This document shows, piece after piece, positions 35,722-45,579 of a stretch of 64,000 nucleotides of DNA. The position numbers and the translations under genes were made by a program. Source of the DNA: Beta vulgaris subsp. vulgaris (Eukaryota > Streptophyta > Magnoliopsida > Caryophyllales > Amaranthaceae); NCBI RefSeq assembly GCF_026745355.1, contig NC_079204.1:53340532-53404531 (forward strand), written 5' to 3'. Position 1 is the first letter of the stretch. Each line of letters begins with the position of its first letter. The notes beneath the pieces are model-generated. The model was not told where the DNA came from and did not search any database. It saw only the letters and a program-made list of their open reading frames with translations.

Positions 35722-35995
35722 GGACTTGTTCTCTTCGGCATAAAACATCTGAACTGAATTGAACTGAACTGAATTGAACTGAACTGAACTGAATTGAACT
35801 AAATTGAACTGAACTGAACTGAATTGAACTGAACTGAAATGAAATGAATGGTGATATGTGAGAGTAAAAGTATTGTCAAGAGCTGAACTGAACTGAACTG
35901 AATTGATCTGAATTGAACTGGTCTGATCTGAACTGAACTGAACTGAACTGATCTGAACTGAATTGAACTGAAAATAAGCTGGGGAGAATTGATCC
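35722..35995 (-). mobile_element. Short (CAGTT)n Tourist MITE nested in Tourist copy 3
   Basis: A 274-bp element in inverted orientation (GGACTTGTTCTCTTCGGC at the left, GCTGGGGAGAATTGATCC at the right), mostly AACTG pentamers. It is flanked by TAA at 35719-35721 and 35996-35998. The unoccupied site exists in copy 2 (caaataaacccac near 31964-31976), which proves a 3-bp duplication of TAA. Confidence 0.92.
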
Positions 35996-36504
35996 TAAAC
36001 CCACGTTTTTTTAGCCCATAAACCAATCAAATCGCGTCAAGACGGTTTATGATGTAATTTTCGCGATCCAACCCAGTCATTATTTTTATTACTAAATATT
36101 ATTATATTATTAAATCTAATTATTGAAATAGTAATATTAATTTACTTCTTAGATATTATTGTTATTATATATCATCATCAAGTATTAATATATTAATACA
36201 AATAATATAAAATAATTATTATTAATTATCATTATTATCCTTAATTATTATTATTATTATTATTATTAATTTATGATTATTAATATTATTTATAACTATA
36301 ATTTAAAAATATCCAAAATACTAATATTATTATTATTCATTATTATTGCTTATCATTATAATTATTATTTAATATACATATTATTATTGTTTAAATATTA
36401 TTTATATATTTATTACATTCAATTTAATTCAATTCAATTTAATTCAATTCAATTCAGTTCACTTCAGTTCAGTTCAGCTGTTTTATGCCGAAGAGAACAG
36501 GCCA

Positions 36505-38248
36505 TAAAGAAGACAGAGCTTGCTCAATAATTAGGTTAGAAGAAACTCTAGATAAAAAGAAATCAAAGGAAGATTATCATTTATAAAAGCTAGACAAACA
36601 AGTACATAAAAGTAGAAATTCAAGCTTATCACTATAGAAAAGAATGGTGACATTATTGAATTCATCAAAGAAATAATAGGGTTTTTTTAGGAAGAGAAGA
36701 GAGAGGAGTGAGTTGACTTTTACTTCCATTAGAGCATATGGTCTCTAAACTCTCTTTAATTTTTTGGTATTTAAAATTGAGTTAATTAGTTAAATTTCTT
36801 CATGTGAGTGGGAAAATATCAACTGAAAATCAATTGCCCAATCTTATGACAAAATTTTTAAATTAATTAAACTTGGTTTTGAATCCAATAATTAGAGTGC
36901 ATATGAGATCTATTTAACATAATTTATTAACGAATAAATAGTGATAAATACTGTGAATTTTTTAAAAAATATAAGGATATGAAGTAGAATTTCGTAAATA
37001 CAAAAAGAAATCCCTAAAAGATATATTTCTTTTCAGTATATAATTTTCATTGAAAACATCTATTATACTCATGATTTGGTATATGTAACTCAAACAAATA
37101 GTAGCGATAATTAATGCATCCACCATTTCTTTTTAATTTACTTATTCCACTTTAGCATCAAATTGAATTAGCTAACCTTCTATTGGGAAGTATACCAGCA
37201 ACAGCAAGCACTTCTTCTTCAATTGAGATTCGGATTTAGGATAAATACCAATATGAAAACAAAGTTGATGGTTTAGGCTGATTTCAATTGACATATACTT
37301 TGCTGCTTATATTTAATTATTGTTTTGCATCATTATGATTGATATAATGAATGAACCCTAATTGAGTTGATAAAGTTTTTTGTGTTCAAACTCATTGTCA
37401 ATTATTGAAAGGAAAAAAAGGAGATAATTAATAGAAAGCTAAATGAAGAAGGGAAGAAGAGAAAAACTAACAGGAAGAAAAGCAATCTTTTTTCAAAAAA
37501 AATCGCCACATTTTTTGACTTTTTCGGCTTTTGATAATGGTACTAACCAATCATAAAGTTCATATAAAGTAATTCTTTTTCATAAAATAATACTTCATAT
37601 GTTTGTGTATGTGTGTGAGAAAAAGAAATAATTGTTCACAACTTTTCGTCCACATATTAATAATATGTATATACATATATTATATGAAATTGTTCACAAC
37701 TTTTTCTAAAACCAACTATATGTAGGAGGTAGGATGAGGAAGAGGAGGGATGTGGCAATGAAGGCGATAGCGGCGGTGACAGTAATAGTAGTGGTAGTGG
37801 TAGTGATAGTGGTGGCAATGATAGTAGTGGCAGTGGTCATGGTGACTTATTAGGTAAAAAATAATACAAAGTAAAAAATTACAGGTACACACAACAGATA
37901 GTGTCACATTTTAAAATATAAACTAAGGTAACTTGTAATATTCATTTCCAGACATCACTTTATTTCTTTTTCTTTTGGTCTAGAATACAATCCCCGAAAA
38001 ATACTTAATTCAACAGACCCCAAAAATACTTTATTTCCAGAACTTCCTATATTTCTTCTTTTATATCACGGAAAACATAGATACATTATTTTTGAATGTT
38101 CTATAATCAGAAGCAATACAATGATGCATCAGATTCATGTTTAAGATCCTTAATTAGATTTATTATGATATATACCATAATTAGAGTTGAAGACAACACA
38201 ATTAATTAATTAATATAATTCCTATACAAAACACAATTTTCTATTATA
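36505..38248. other. Intergenic DNA with a GGTAGT-rich repeat
   Basis: AT-rich, with no gene recognised. At 37760-37850 imperfect GTAGTGGTAGTG/GGTGGCAATGATAGTAGTG trinucleotide-type repeats create a His/Tyr-rich open frame on the minus strand that I do not accept as coding. Confidence 0.5.
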
Positions 38249-39211
38249 CTACTTCCGTTTCCTAAAGATCTTCCTTGTTACTGTTCCTACAGATACCAAG
38301 GAGGATCCATTGTGTGAGGTGTGAGGTGGGTAGAGTAGAAGAGAGAAAGGGGGTTAAGATAAATAAACAAATAAAAGGGGTCAAAGTTGGAGAGAAAATT
38401 GCATGTAGAACCGACTCCACCCTTTTTTTCTCTCTCCCCTCTCTCCTCTCTACTTTCAAAAACCCTAACCTCCATTGTTGATTTTTTAAAGGGGCTTCCA
38501 TCGGTTTTTACCGTTGGAAAGCCCCCACCTTTGCTTTTTTATTTGTTTTTTAGGTTTCCAATAACGATTTCTCCCTCGAAAGACAGGGTTTTCGATCTCC
38601 TTCTGAAGAAAAGGTTTTTCGATCTCCTTCGAAAGACAAGGTTTTTCGACCTCCTTCGAAAGACAGGGTTTTTCTCCTGAGGGGGAATTTCTATAGGTTA
38701 CAATCCGGGATACTAGATCTAATGGATTGCCGTGAAATTATTTTGTTGGTGAAGAATTATGCGGGATCACAAAGGTTATCAATTTTTCGAATACGGTCAG
38801 ATGAATCCGACGGAAATCGTCCTCACGACTACAAGGGATCGTTAGATTGTCTCTCCAACAAGGCTGTATTTTCCAGCGATATAAGCGGGAGATGTTCCAC
38901 ATTGCAAGATTTGTTTGACGATCGTAGTTTTTATGAAGGAAATTTTTGTTTGATTCAACTTATGTATTTGTTTGATTCGATTGCTTATGTAGATGTCGTA
39001 TGACTTTTTATTAATGAATTAATTTTACTATTCAAAAAAAAAAAAGTTGGAGAGAAAAATGGAGTAAAACTGAATTAATAATGTAATGGTGGACCATATG
39101 AGAGGGTAAAAAGGGAAAAAAATTTCGAATAAGGAATAAAGTAAAAGAGAGAAGATCTCTTACAAACGCACTTAAACAGAAAAAGGGAAGATCTTTAGGA
39201 AACGGATGGAG
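38249..39211. mobile_element. Stowaway MITE split by a retroposon
   Basis: The inverted ends CTACTTCCGTTTCCTAAAGA (left) and the complement of CTCCATCCGTTTCCTAAAGA (right) lie 963 bp apart, with TA on each side (38247-38248 and 39212-39213). Removing the insertion at 38399-39042 and one copy of its duplication leaves a Stowaway of about 300 bp, the normal size. Confidence 0.85.
38399..39042 (+). mobile_element. Polyadenylated retroposon nested in the Stowaway, 16-bp TSD
   Basis: Bounded by exact direct repeats aaagttggagagaaaa at 38383-38398 and 39043-39058, with an A-rich tail just before 39042. It has a CT-rich leader with AAACCCTAACC, then a 30-bp-type tandem motif GGTTTTTCGAYCTCCTTCGA repeated about four times (38588-38672). 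An open frame of 93 codons (38722-39003) has no recognised domain. The 3' end reads TGTAGATGTCGTATGACTTT. It probably represents a nonautonomous LINE relative (leader plus tail) that uses a partner's reverse transcriptase. Confidence 0.8.
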
Positions 39212-39444
39212 TAATATACTAATAAGCAACAATAATTTTCCCACAATAATTTCAAATTTCACAAAGATTAGAATAATTATGAACAATTAATGACAAATAA
39301 ACCTAAAAGCCTAGCTACCTTGTCAATCTAAACAAATACAACAACAACTATATTAAACTATGGCTCTTTATTTTTGCGCCACTACTTACCAAATTTACAT
39401 AAACCATGCATTATTCAATTCATCAACAAAACAAACAACTATTT
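39212..39444 (-). other. 3' flank of the VQ-motif gene
   Basis: AT-rich sequence downstream of the VQ gene stop. It likely includes its 3' UTR. Confidence 0.45.
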
Positions 39445-39975
39445 TCACATTCCTCTTACCATAAGATCATCATCATCAGCACCTATAAAAGCTCTAAGAT
39501 CTTCCATAACAACCAAATGATGTTCATCAACAAAATAATCATATCCCCCTAAATGATCATTCGGTCCAAAACAAGCAGATAAATCAACCTCCTTATGAAC
39601 TACTTGTTCATGCAATATTAAATCATCATTTATAGTAACACCACAATCTTCAATCTCCGCATTCACTTGTTGGACCTCATATAATTGCTCGTCAGGCCAT
39701 TTAAATACGGCATCGCGGCCAGTGAGACCTTGAACAAGGTCTCGAAACTCGGCCGCGGTAGCCTGAAACTTCATAGGGTTAGATATATGAACAACTTTGA
39801 GTGGTTTATTATTAGTATTAGTATTAGTATTAGTACTAGTACTAGTATTATTGTTGTATTTAGGTTTTCCTGATCTTTTTGTGGTGGGTTTATTTTTGAA
39901 CATAGTTTGTTTATTGGTTAGTTTGTGGGGAGGTTTAGAGAGGTGAAAATTAGGGTTTTGGGTAACTTCAGACAT
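39445..39975 (-). CDS. VQ-motif protein, SIB1/sigma-factor-binding-like
   Basis: An intronless frame of 176 residues starts at an ATG at 39975 and ends with TGA at 39445. Residues 58-88 read KPLKVVHISNPMKFQATAAE followed by FRDLVQGLTG (77-86), the VQ core FxxxVQxxTG. The preceding KVV-ISNP stretch is typical of the SIB1/SIB2 branch. VQ proteins bind group I/IIc WRKY factors in the nucleus and tune defence and stress transcription. SIB members also enter plastids and bind sigma factor. The N-terminus is basic (KNKPTTKRSGKPKY), compatible with nuclear import. Residues 41-56 are a Thr/Asn/Ser repeat encoded by an ATTAGT-type hexamer array (39805-39856) and could vary in length. The C-terminus is acidic (ADDDD). 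Single-exon structure and small size agree with the family. Stands alone, with a SINE 390 bases upstream. Confidence 0.88.
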   Translation of the reverse strand: MSEVTQNPNFHLSKPPHKLTNKQTMFKNKPTTKRSGKPKYNNNTSTSTNTNTNTNNKPLKVVHISNPMKFQATAAEFRDLVQGLTGRDAVFKWPDEQLYEVQQVNAEIEDCGVTINDDLILHEQVVHKEVDLSACFGPNDHLGGYDYFVDEHHLVVMEDLRAFIGADDDDLMVRGM

Positions 39976-40054
39976 GATTTTTGTTTTGGGTTTGGAAAGA
40001 AAAAAGAGAACTTTTTTGGGGATCAGAAAGTTTGATTTGGAGGAATGAAGTTAG

Positions 40055-40097
40055 AGAAGTTTATTATAATGGGTAGAGAAGAGGTGATATTTATATG
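40055..40097 (-). promoter_or_regulatory. Putative core promoter of the VQ-motif gene
   Basis: On the minus strand a TATAAATA box lies at about 40087-40094, roughly 115 bases before the ATG, which places the start of transcription near 40055-40062. The leader between is purine-rich. Inferred from motif and position. Confidence 0.55.
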
Positions 40098-40365
40098 GTG
40101 TCGGTGGGTTAATGAGCTATGATTGGTTAGCTTGGTTGTAGAAAGATAAAAGTGGATAGGACAAGAAGAGAGGAAAAATGGAAGAGCAAGGGTAAGTGAG
40201 TGAGATGAAGTGACCTTATGAGAGAGATATGAGCCACGTCCCTACTCTCTCTACTCACCATCTCAGCGAGTGATGGGCAAACACTTTTAGGTATCCCTGT
40301 CACCCTGTGTTTTTCGAAATTTTGCGTTATATTGTAAACTTTTGCAGGATTAGTTTTGTTTAATG

Positions 40366-40574
40366 TTTTTTATCCTATTACGGCGAGTTTCCCACCACTC
40401 TCGGCAAGTGGACTAATCTCTTATGGAAGTTTGCAATGGGCACCTCAAAGAGTTAAAGGGTAACATCTCATTCAGTTGGGATTTTTTCCATACCCAAGGC
40501 TCGAACCTGAGATCTTGGTTAAGGAATGAGAGGCCCTTAATCACTCACGTCAACCCCAGTTGGTTAAGTTTTTG
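40366..40574 (-). mobile_element. tRNA-derived SINE (family C) with 13-bp TSD, upstream of the VQ gene
   Basis: The minus strand reads GTGAGTGATTAAGGGCC (A-box region) and CTCAGGTTCGAGCC (a near-perfect B box), then GGGTATGGAAAAAATCC as often seen in plant SINE bodies. Exact direct repeats gttttgtttaatg at 40353-40365 and 40575-40587 bound it, with a T-run at the left as the poly(A) tail. It lies about 270 bases upstream of the inferred TATA box of the VQ gene. Confidence 0.87.
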
Positions 40575-40587
40575 GTTTTGTTTAATG

Positions 40588-41994
40588 CAATTGAAAATAA
40601 TTTTGATTTCTAGAGTCTTTAATTCGTTGATATAACGTATCATGATATATAAGCCATAACGGCATGTTTGGTTAATGGTACTAAATTGTGGTAATGGTAA
40701 TGCTTTTTAGTATAAGTTTGTGAAGATATTCCAATATTAACATATATGGTAATGAAACTTAATGTCAAAACATATTGTTAACTTTCGACATCTTCAAATA
40801 AGTTCGTCACAACAAATCGATAAATAAAGATTTTTCTCCTAATTTTTAAGATGACTTGTACTCTTCGCCTCTCGAGAGTCCTGTTTTGTTTATTGCTTCG
40901 TTTTTCATGTGGTACTTTAATTCACCCATTTGGTTATGCACCCACAGTTTAAGATAAAAGAATATAGTATGTATTAATAAAATAGATACTAAAGTTTAAA
41001 GTAAGGGTTTGATGTATAGTTTGCTCATATTGAATTGTGTGAGGTAATGGAGTTAAATCGGAAAGTGCAATTAATAAAGGGGAGGCAATCCATTTAAGAG
41101 AATGGGCAAAATATTGTGAGATACCCTTAAAATGGAAGAGGGTAAATTAGGGCGAGAAGGAAGGTTTATTTTTTCACCTATCTTGTTAGAGTTTGTTTTA
41201 AGTGTAACATGTTATATCATAATTTATTGTGCAACATGGATAATGATATAGACTATACAAATAATGACATGAATCTTATGTAATTTCATGTCATTTAAGT
41301 TCTTTTTGCAAAAGAAGCGGTGATTTGTGAGTTATTGCAACATAAATTATAGTGTAACAGTTACATCCAAGAATTTGAAATTTTGTTATCAGTTGTGTAA
41401 ATTTCCAATGAAATGAATGTTTTATTATTAGTTAAAAAAATCATACTTAAGAATCAAGATGGTGTCATGGTATGGAGCTCTAAAAAAGCGAAGCCAATAA
41501 GTAGAATAGAACTTCTGATTGCAAGATTTAGAGTCGATTTCTACTGCTAAGGAATATCATTGTTCCATGTGTTTGAATTACCATCAATAATGACAGCATT
41601 TCTTCATCTTCAATTCACTTATAGTATATCTCAATGTCGTTGGCTCTAAATTTAACTTTTTACAAATTTTAAATATGATAAAAAAAATTGTAATTGCATA
41701 TTAAACTTGAGTAAGAGTAACTCTTATTAATTTTAAAATTAGGGTTTATTCCTGTTCACCTTATTTTTCGTCCTTATCAAATATAATAGATTCAAATAAA
41801 TTTAGATAAAATCTAATAAATTTAGATAAGTTCAATTCAGTAAAAGTAAGGAAAACAATAAGTTCAAATTAAATTTATTAAGGACTATAGTATTAATTAA
41901 GAAGTTTAGATAAGTTAGTTAGATTCAAATACGCAAAAATCAGTTGAAAAGAACTCACTCTTAATCCATTGGAAATTTGTTGTGTATAAATCTA
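40588..41994. other. AT-rich intergenic DNA
   Basis: No gene or RNA gene. Around 41810-41880 repeated AAATTTAGATAAG/GATAAGTTCA words suggest a decayed MITE. Confidence 0.45.
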
Positions 41995-42005
41995 ATTTAT
42001 TTCAC

Positions 42006-42786
42006 GTTTTTTTCACTATATACCCCTGATAATTTTTTTTTTGCAACTATATACCCTTTCAACTTTCCAAATTCACCATATACCCTCCACTTTTCAAAAT
42101 ATACAACACTTACCCTTTTGACTGATGGTGTTAGAATTTCGTTAGTCATTATGTCCTACTCCTCCCATAACCCTAATTAACTAACCTAAATCAAACCCTA
42201 ACCCTAATTTAATACACTAACTTGGACCCTAACCTAACCACCCTTCCCCCCACCCCTTACACACCACTGCCCCATCACCCCCTCACCACCACCCGCCCTC
42301 CCCTTCCCCTGGTGACCCCCTCCCCTTCCCCTGATCTCGGCCTGTCGCGAACCCCCTCCCTAATTGTTGTCGGGAACCCCCTCCCCACCTGTTGACTGCA
42401 TGGGTAGGGGAGGGGAAGGGGAGGGGAGGGGACGGCGTAACTGGCAGGGAAAGGGAGGGGAGGGGATTGCGATGGAGAGGGGAGGGGGTTACGATGGAGA
42501 AGGGAATGGGGGAGTGGGGATGGGTGGTGGGGCAGTGGATAGCTTGGTGGTAAGGGGTGGGGGTTAGGGTATTAGATTAGGGGGTTAGGGTTTGACTTTG
42601 GTTTAGGTCAGTTAATTAGGGTTAGGGGGATTATTGCATAATGACTAACGGAAGTTTAACACCGTTAGTCATAAGGGTAAGTTGATGTATTTTTTGGAAA
42701 GTGGAGCGTATATGGTGAATTTGAAAACTTACGAGCGTATACGATGCAAAAAAAAAAAATTGTCAAGGGTATATGGTGAAAAAATC
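42006..42786. mobile_element. Foldback MULE, copy 2
   Basis: Same plan as 30242-31411: inverted ends carrying CACYATATACCCY words, degenerate CCCTAA/TTAGGG arms (42160-42240 and 42560-42630), and a core that is C-rich on the left (42240-42390) and G-rich on the right (42400-42560). The flanks atttatttcac (41995-42005) and atttatttaac (42787-42797) form a 9-11-bp duplication with one mismatch. It is shorter and more diverged at the ends than copy 1. No coding potential. Confidence 0.83.
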
Positions 42787-42797
42787 ATTTATTTAAC

Positions 42798-43644
42798 CTT
42801 ATCGACACCTATTGTAGAAGATATAAAACCATGTTCTCTTGGACTTATTTTCAATCCAGTTCGGTTTCTCTTTGTAAGTCAGACCTTGTTTTTTTTTACT
42901 GTACTGAGTTGAACTAAACTGAATTGAATGAAAATAGTAAGAAGAAACTAACTGAACCGAAACTAAGTAAAGAAGAACAAAACATCAGTTTCTCTCAATT
43001 AATTTCAATTTAATTTAGTTTAGTTGGAGCCTAGGGGGAGGGGGAGGGGGGAGAATTGGATGCCTCGTAGGTAGGGACTATGGTAAGAAAGTGTAGCATA
43101 TACATCTGACGCGCTATAACCTTCAAACAGGTGCGGATGTATGTAGACTACTGGAAACAACAAGGACGAGTCATTTTCAATCACTTTGAGCGTAATATAC
43201 ATACACTTGCGTTACCCCAGCAAACATCAAAGCCACTGAATACTGAATACTGATGATGCCCACTTGAACCTTTTTTTGCAACCAAATAAAATAAGATAAA
43301 ATAGTATATTTTATTATATTTAGATATTACTTGCCAATAAAAGCCACTTGTACTCCTCACATTCGCAAAGTCAATCACTATGACGTTGTAGAGAGATGAG
43401 CCTGTGACATCATATGCGTCGGCTTGGCCGCCTCAGCTGGTATCCGGGTGTCCGCATGAGCATCTTTTATTTTCAAAAATATCTACTGTGTCAGTGTGTG
43501 TGCGCGCCTCATTATTTTACACCCTACGTTCAACACTCAAGAGTTCTTTCTTTTTTTTACTCATTTTGCTATTTTGAACTTTACAATTTATTGGTCCAAT
43601 TGGTATCCCCCTCAATGGATATGCTAGCTATTGTTTGTGGTAGT
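42798..43644. other. Intergenic DNA with a decayed Tourist-like stretch
   Basis: At 42835-43025 words such as GAACTAAACTGAATTGAAT and a purine-rich run (43030-43053) recall the CAGTT MITEs but the ends are not preserved. No gene found. Confidence 0.35.
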
Positions 43645-43970
43645 TATCAAAGGACCAACTCAACCAATAGCTTAAGTTGATGGTTGAGGTCCTGGGAATA
43701 GATCTATAATCTATCACACTCCCTCACGCAAGAGCCCTTTGGGCTTGAAGTGTGGGTGCAGCACATGTCTCCTTCATACATGACGTTAAATATTCCACTG
43801 AGAAATGAGGGGTGGATGAAATTCGAACCTGTGACATTTTGGTTACGCTGGCTCTGATACCATGTCAAAGGACCAACTCAACCAAAAGCTCAAGCTTATG
43901 GTTGGAGGCCCATAAATAGTTTAATACTCTATGACGCCCCCTCAAGCTGATGGTTGATGGTCCTTTGACA
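43645..43970 (-). mobile_element. TRIM-like miniature LTR retroelement
   Basis: Two direct copies share TCAAAGGACCAACTCAACCA (43647 and 43865). The higher-coordinate copy (43863-43970, 108 bp on minus) starts TGTCAAAGGACC and ends GGTCCTTTGACA. Next to it on the minus strand lies TGGTATCAGAGCC (43848-43862), the standard plant primer-binding site for initiator Met-tRNA. The 120-bp internal part has no frame. The second repeat is diverged or truncated. This layout is that of a TRIM. Confidence 0.72.
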
Positions 43971-44329
43971 GTAGTGTTAGTCTATTGGATATATCACATA
44001 AATGGAAGTATGGGAAGGGAATAATAATTTACATATTGTGGAGTAGGACTAATGCAACACAATCAAATCACTTTCTCGTAGTAGGGTGTATATATAAGTA
44101 TGTTTTTTTAGAGTAAAAAAATACAAGGTTAGTTTCTAAAATAATTCTGAACATTGACTGCCAATGAATGAGCTTCAGACATTTCTACTCTATTAACCTT
44201 AATACAAGTTACGTAATCGACAGATAGAGCTAAAGATTTGAAATCTTTAATAATACTACTAAAAGAGAGTCACCTAACGTTAAGATTCAACAACGATTGA
44301 GCTTTGCATAGACTTTCTGTTTTTTAAAA

Positions 44330-44330
<1 letters not shown>

Positions 44331-44379
<49 letters not shown>
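44331..44379. repeat. (TA)n microsatellite
   Basis: Forty-nine bases of alternating TA. Confidence 0.95.
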
Positions 44380-44381
<2 letters not shown>

Positions 44382-44703
44382 CTTAAGAAATGATCGACTG
44401 TTTTTTTAAGAGCGTGTAATGGAGTGTCGACTTTCATTTAAATAGCTGAAAATGCGATGCGCACCAGATTATAACAGAGAATCGGTAGAAAAAACTTACG
44501 TTCAATCATATAGCAACACCCCCCATTCGTTATTTTTCATTTCATCTATGGTTTCCAAGCACCATCTAACTAGCTTATTACAGCATGAGGAGAGCCATGG
44601 TGTCATAATGTGGGTTTCTGAACGGGAGAATTAACGAGGGCAAGGAGAAATCAGAGAATGGTTCGTCTGGAGGAAATTAGTCCCTCTATTAAATGATTAT
44701 TCA

Positions 44704-45577
44704 TGTTATTTGTAGACACAAAATCGTGTCTCTCCATTTAATACCCAATGCTGAAATTATCGTCCCCCTAATTGATTGGGTCCAAAGGAGGAGCAATCAA
44801 ATGAATGAGCTAAGCCCAAAGGCGTTTCAAAAATATAAAGTCTAATAATCAAATCCAAGCCCAATTTCAAAGGCCGAATTAATCATTCATGATAATTACT
44901 TGTATTTCTACTATTTCATATTAATTATTCCCAATAATTGATTTCAAAAAGATATTTCAAAATTCAGTTTTTTATTCTTAAAGATAGCTTATTTCGTATT
45001 TCAAAGGATATATTTCTTCAAAAATAAAAAATAATCTTGAAACGATAAAGAACTGGCAAGATTTATGTTGCGTCTGACGCAACGTATTACACGCACTCAG
45101 TGTGGATGACGTACACAAAAACGAAAAATGCAAAATCAATGCGTGAGACGCACAGGCCGTGCGCCTAGTACACATTTGGCTTATCTTGCCGCATCGTTTT
45201 CGGTTTCCTTTGCCTATGAATAGCTACGTTTCTGCTCAGTGTGGATGACGTACACAAAAACGAAAAATGCAAAATCAATGCGTGAGACGCACAGGCCGTG
45301 CGCCTAGCACACAATTTTGGCTTATCTTGCCGCATCGTTTTCGGTTTCCTTTGCCTATGAATAGCTACGTTTCGCTAAACGTTTTCACATGCTTTGACAT
45401 ACTTTGGCAACGACTTCATTACTTCCTAATACACTTCAAGACACCCTTACATACAACTAAACACATCAGACACACCATTCAAACACATCCATACATTCAA
45501 ATTAAACTTTATTCAAGTTTTAGGATTGCTCCTCTTGCAGATCGTTACGTAAGACACAAGCGACAAAGGTATTATTC
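44704..45577 (+). mobile_element. Possible solo LTR (Ty3-gypsy Tat/Athila-like)
   Basis: Begins TGTTATTTGTAGACACAAAA, followed by TCGTGTCTC and CCCAAAGGCG, which resembles the start of plant Tat-type LTRs. The boundaries share attattca on both sides (44696-44703 and 45570-45577), but its role as duplication or LTR end is ambiguous. No primer site or polypurine tract is adjacent and no coding region follows, so a solo LTR is the best reading. Confidence 0.35.
45096..45374 (+). repeat. 139-bp tandem duplication
   Basis: Copies at 45096-45234 and 45235-45374 are nearly identical (CTCAGTGTGGATGACGTACA... through ...CCTATGAATAGCTACGTTTC), with only a few substitutions and small gaps. It is GC-richer than its surroundings and includes several CG dinucleotides. 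Confidence 0.92.
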
Positions 45578-45579
45578 AT

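Larger units (their letters stand above)
35030..36504. mobile_element. Long Tourist-type MITE, copy 3, with two nested insertions
   Basis: Collinear with copy 2 at 31632: CCCCAGCTTATTTTCAGTTC at the left, the TTATTA-rich interior, a right CAGTT arm and GCCGAAGAGAACAGGCC at the right end followed by ataa. The outermost left 11 bases are missing. It has been entered by a Stowaway MITE (35207-35557) and by an inverted short Tourist MITE (35722-35995), which explains its length of 1.47 kb. Confidence 0.82.

Noticed and set aside
37716..37907. His/Tyr-rich minus-strand frame
   Set aside because: Generated by GTAGTGGTAGTG-type trinucleotide repeats; no start context or family.
38722..39003. Independent host gene of 93 codons
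   Set aside because: It lies wholly within a retroposon bounded by a TSD and has no recognised domain. Reported as part of that element.
40366..40574. tRNA gene near the VQ gene
   Set aside because: Same reasoning: SINE body, T-run and 13-bp TSD.
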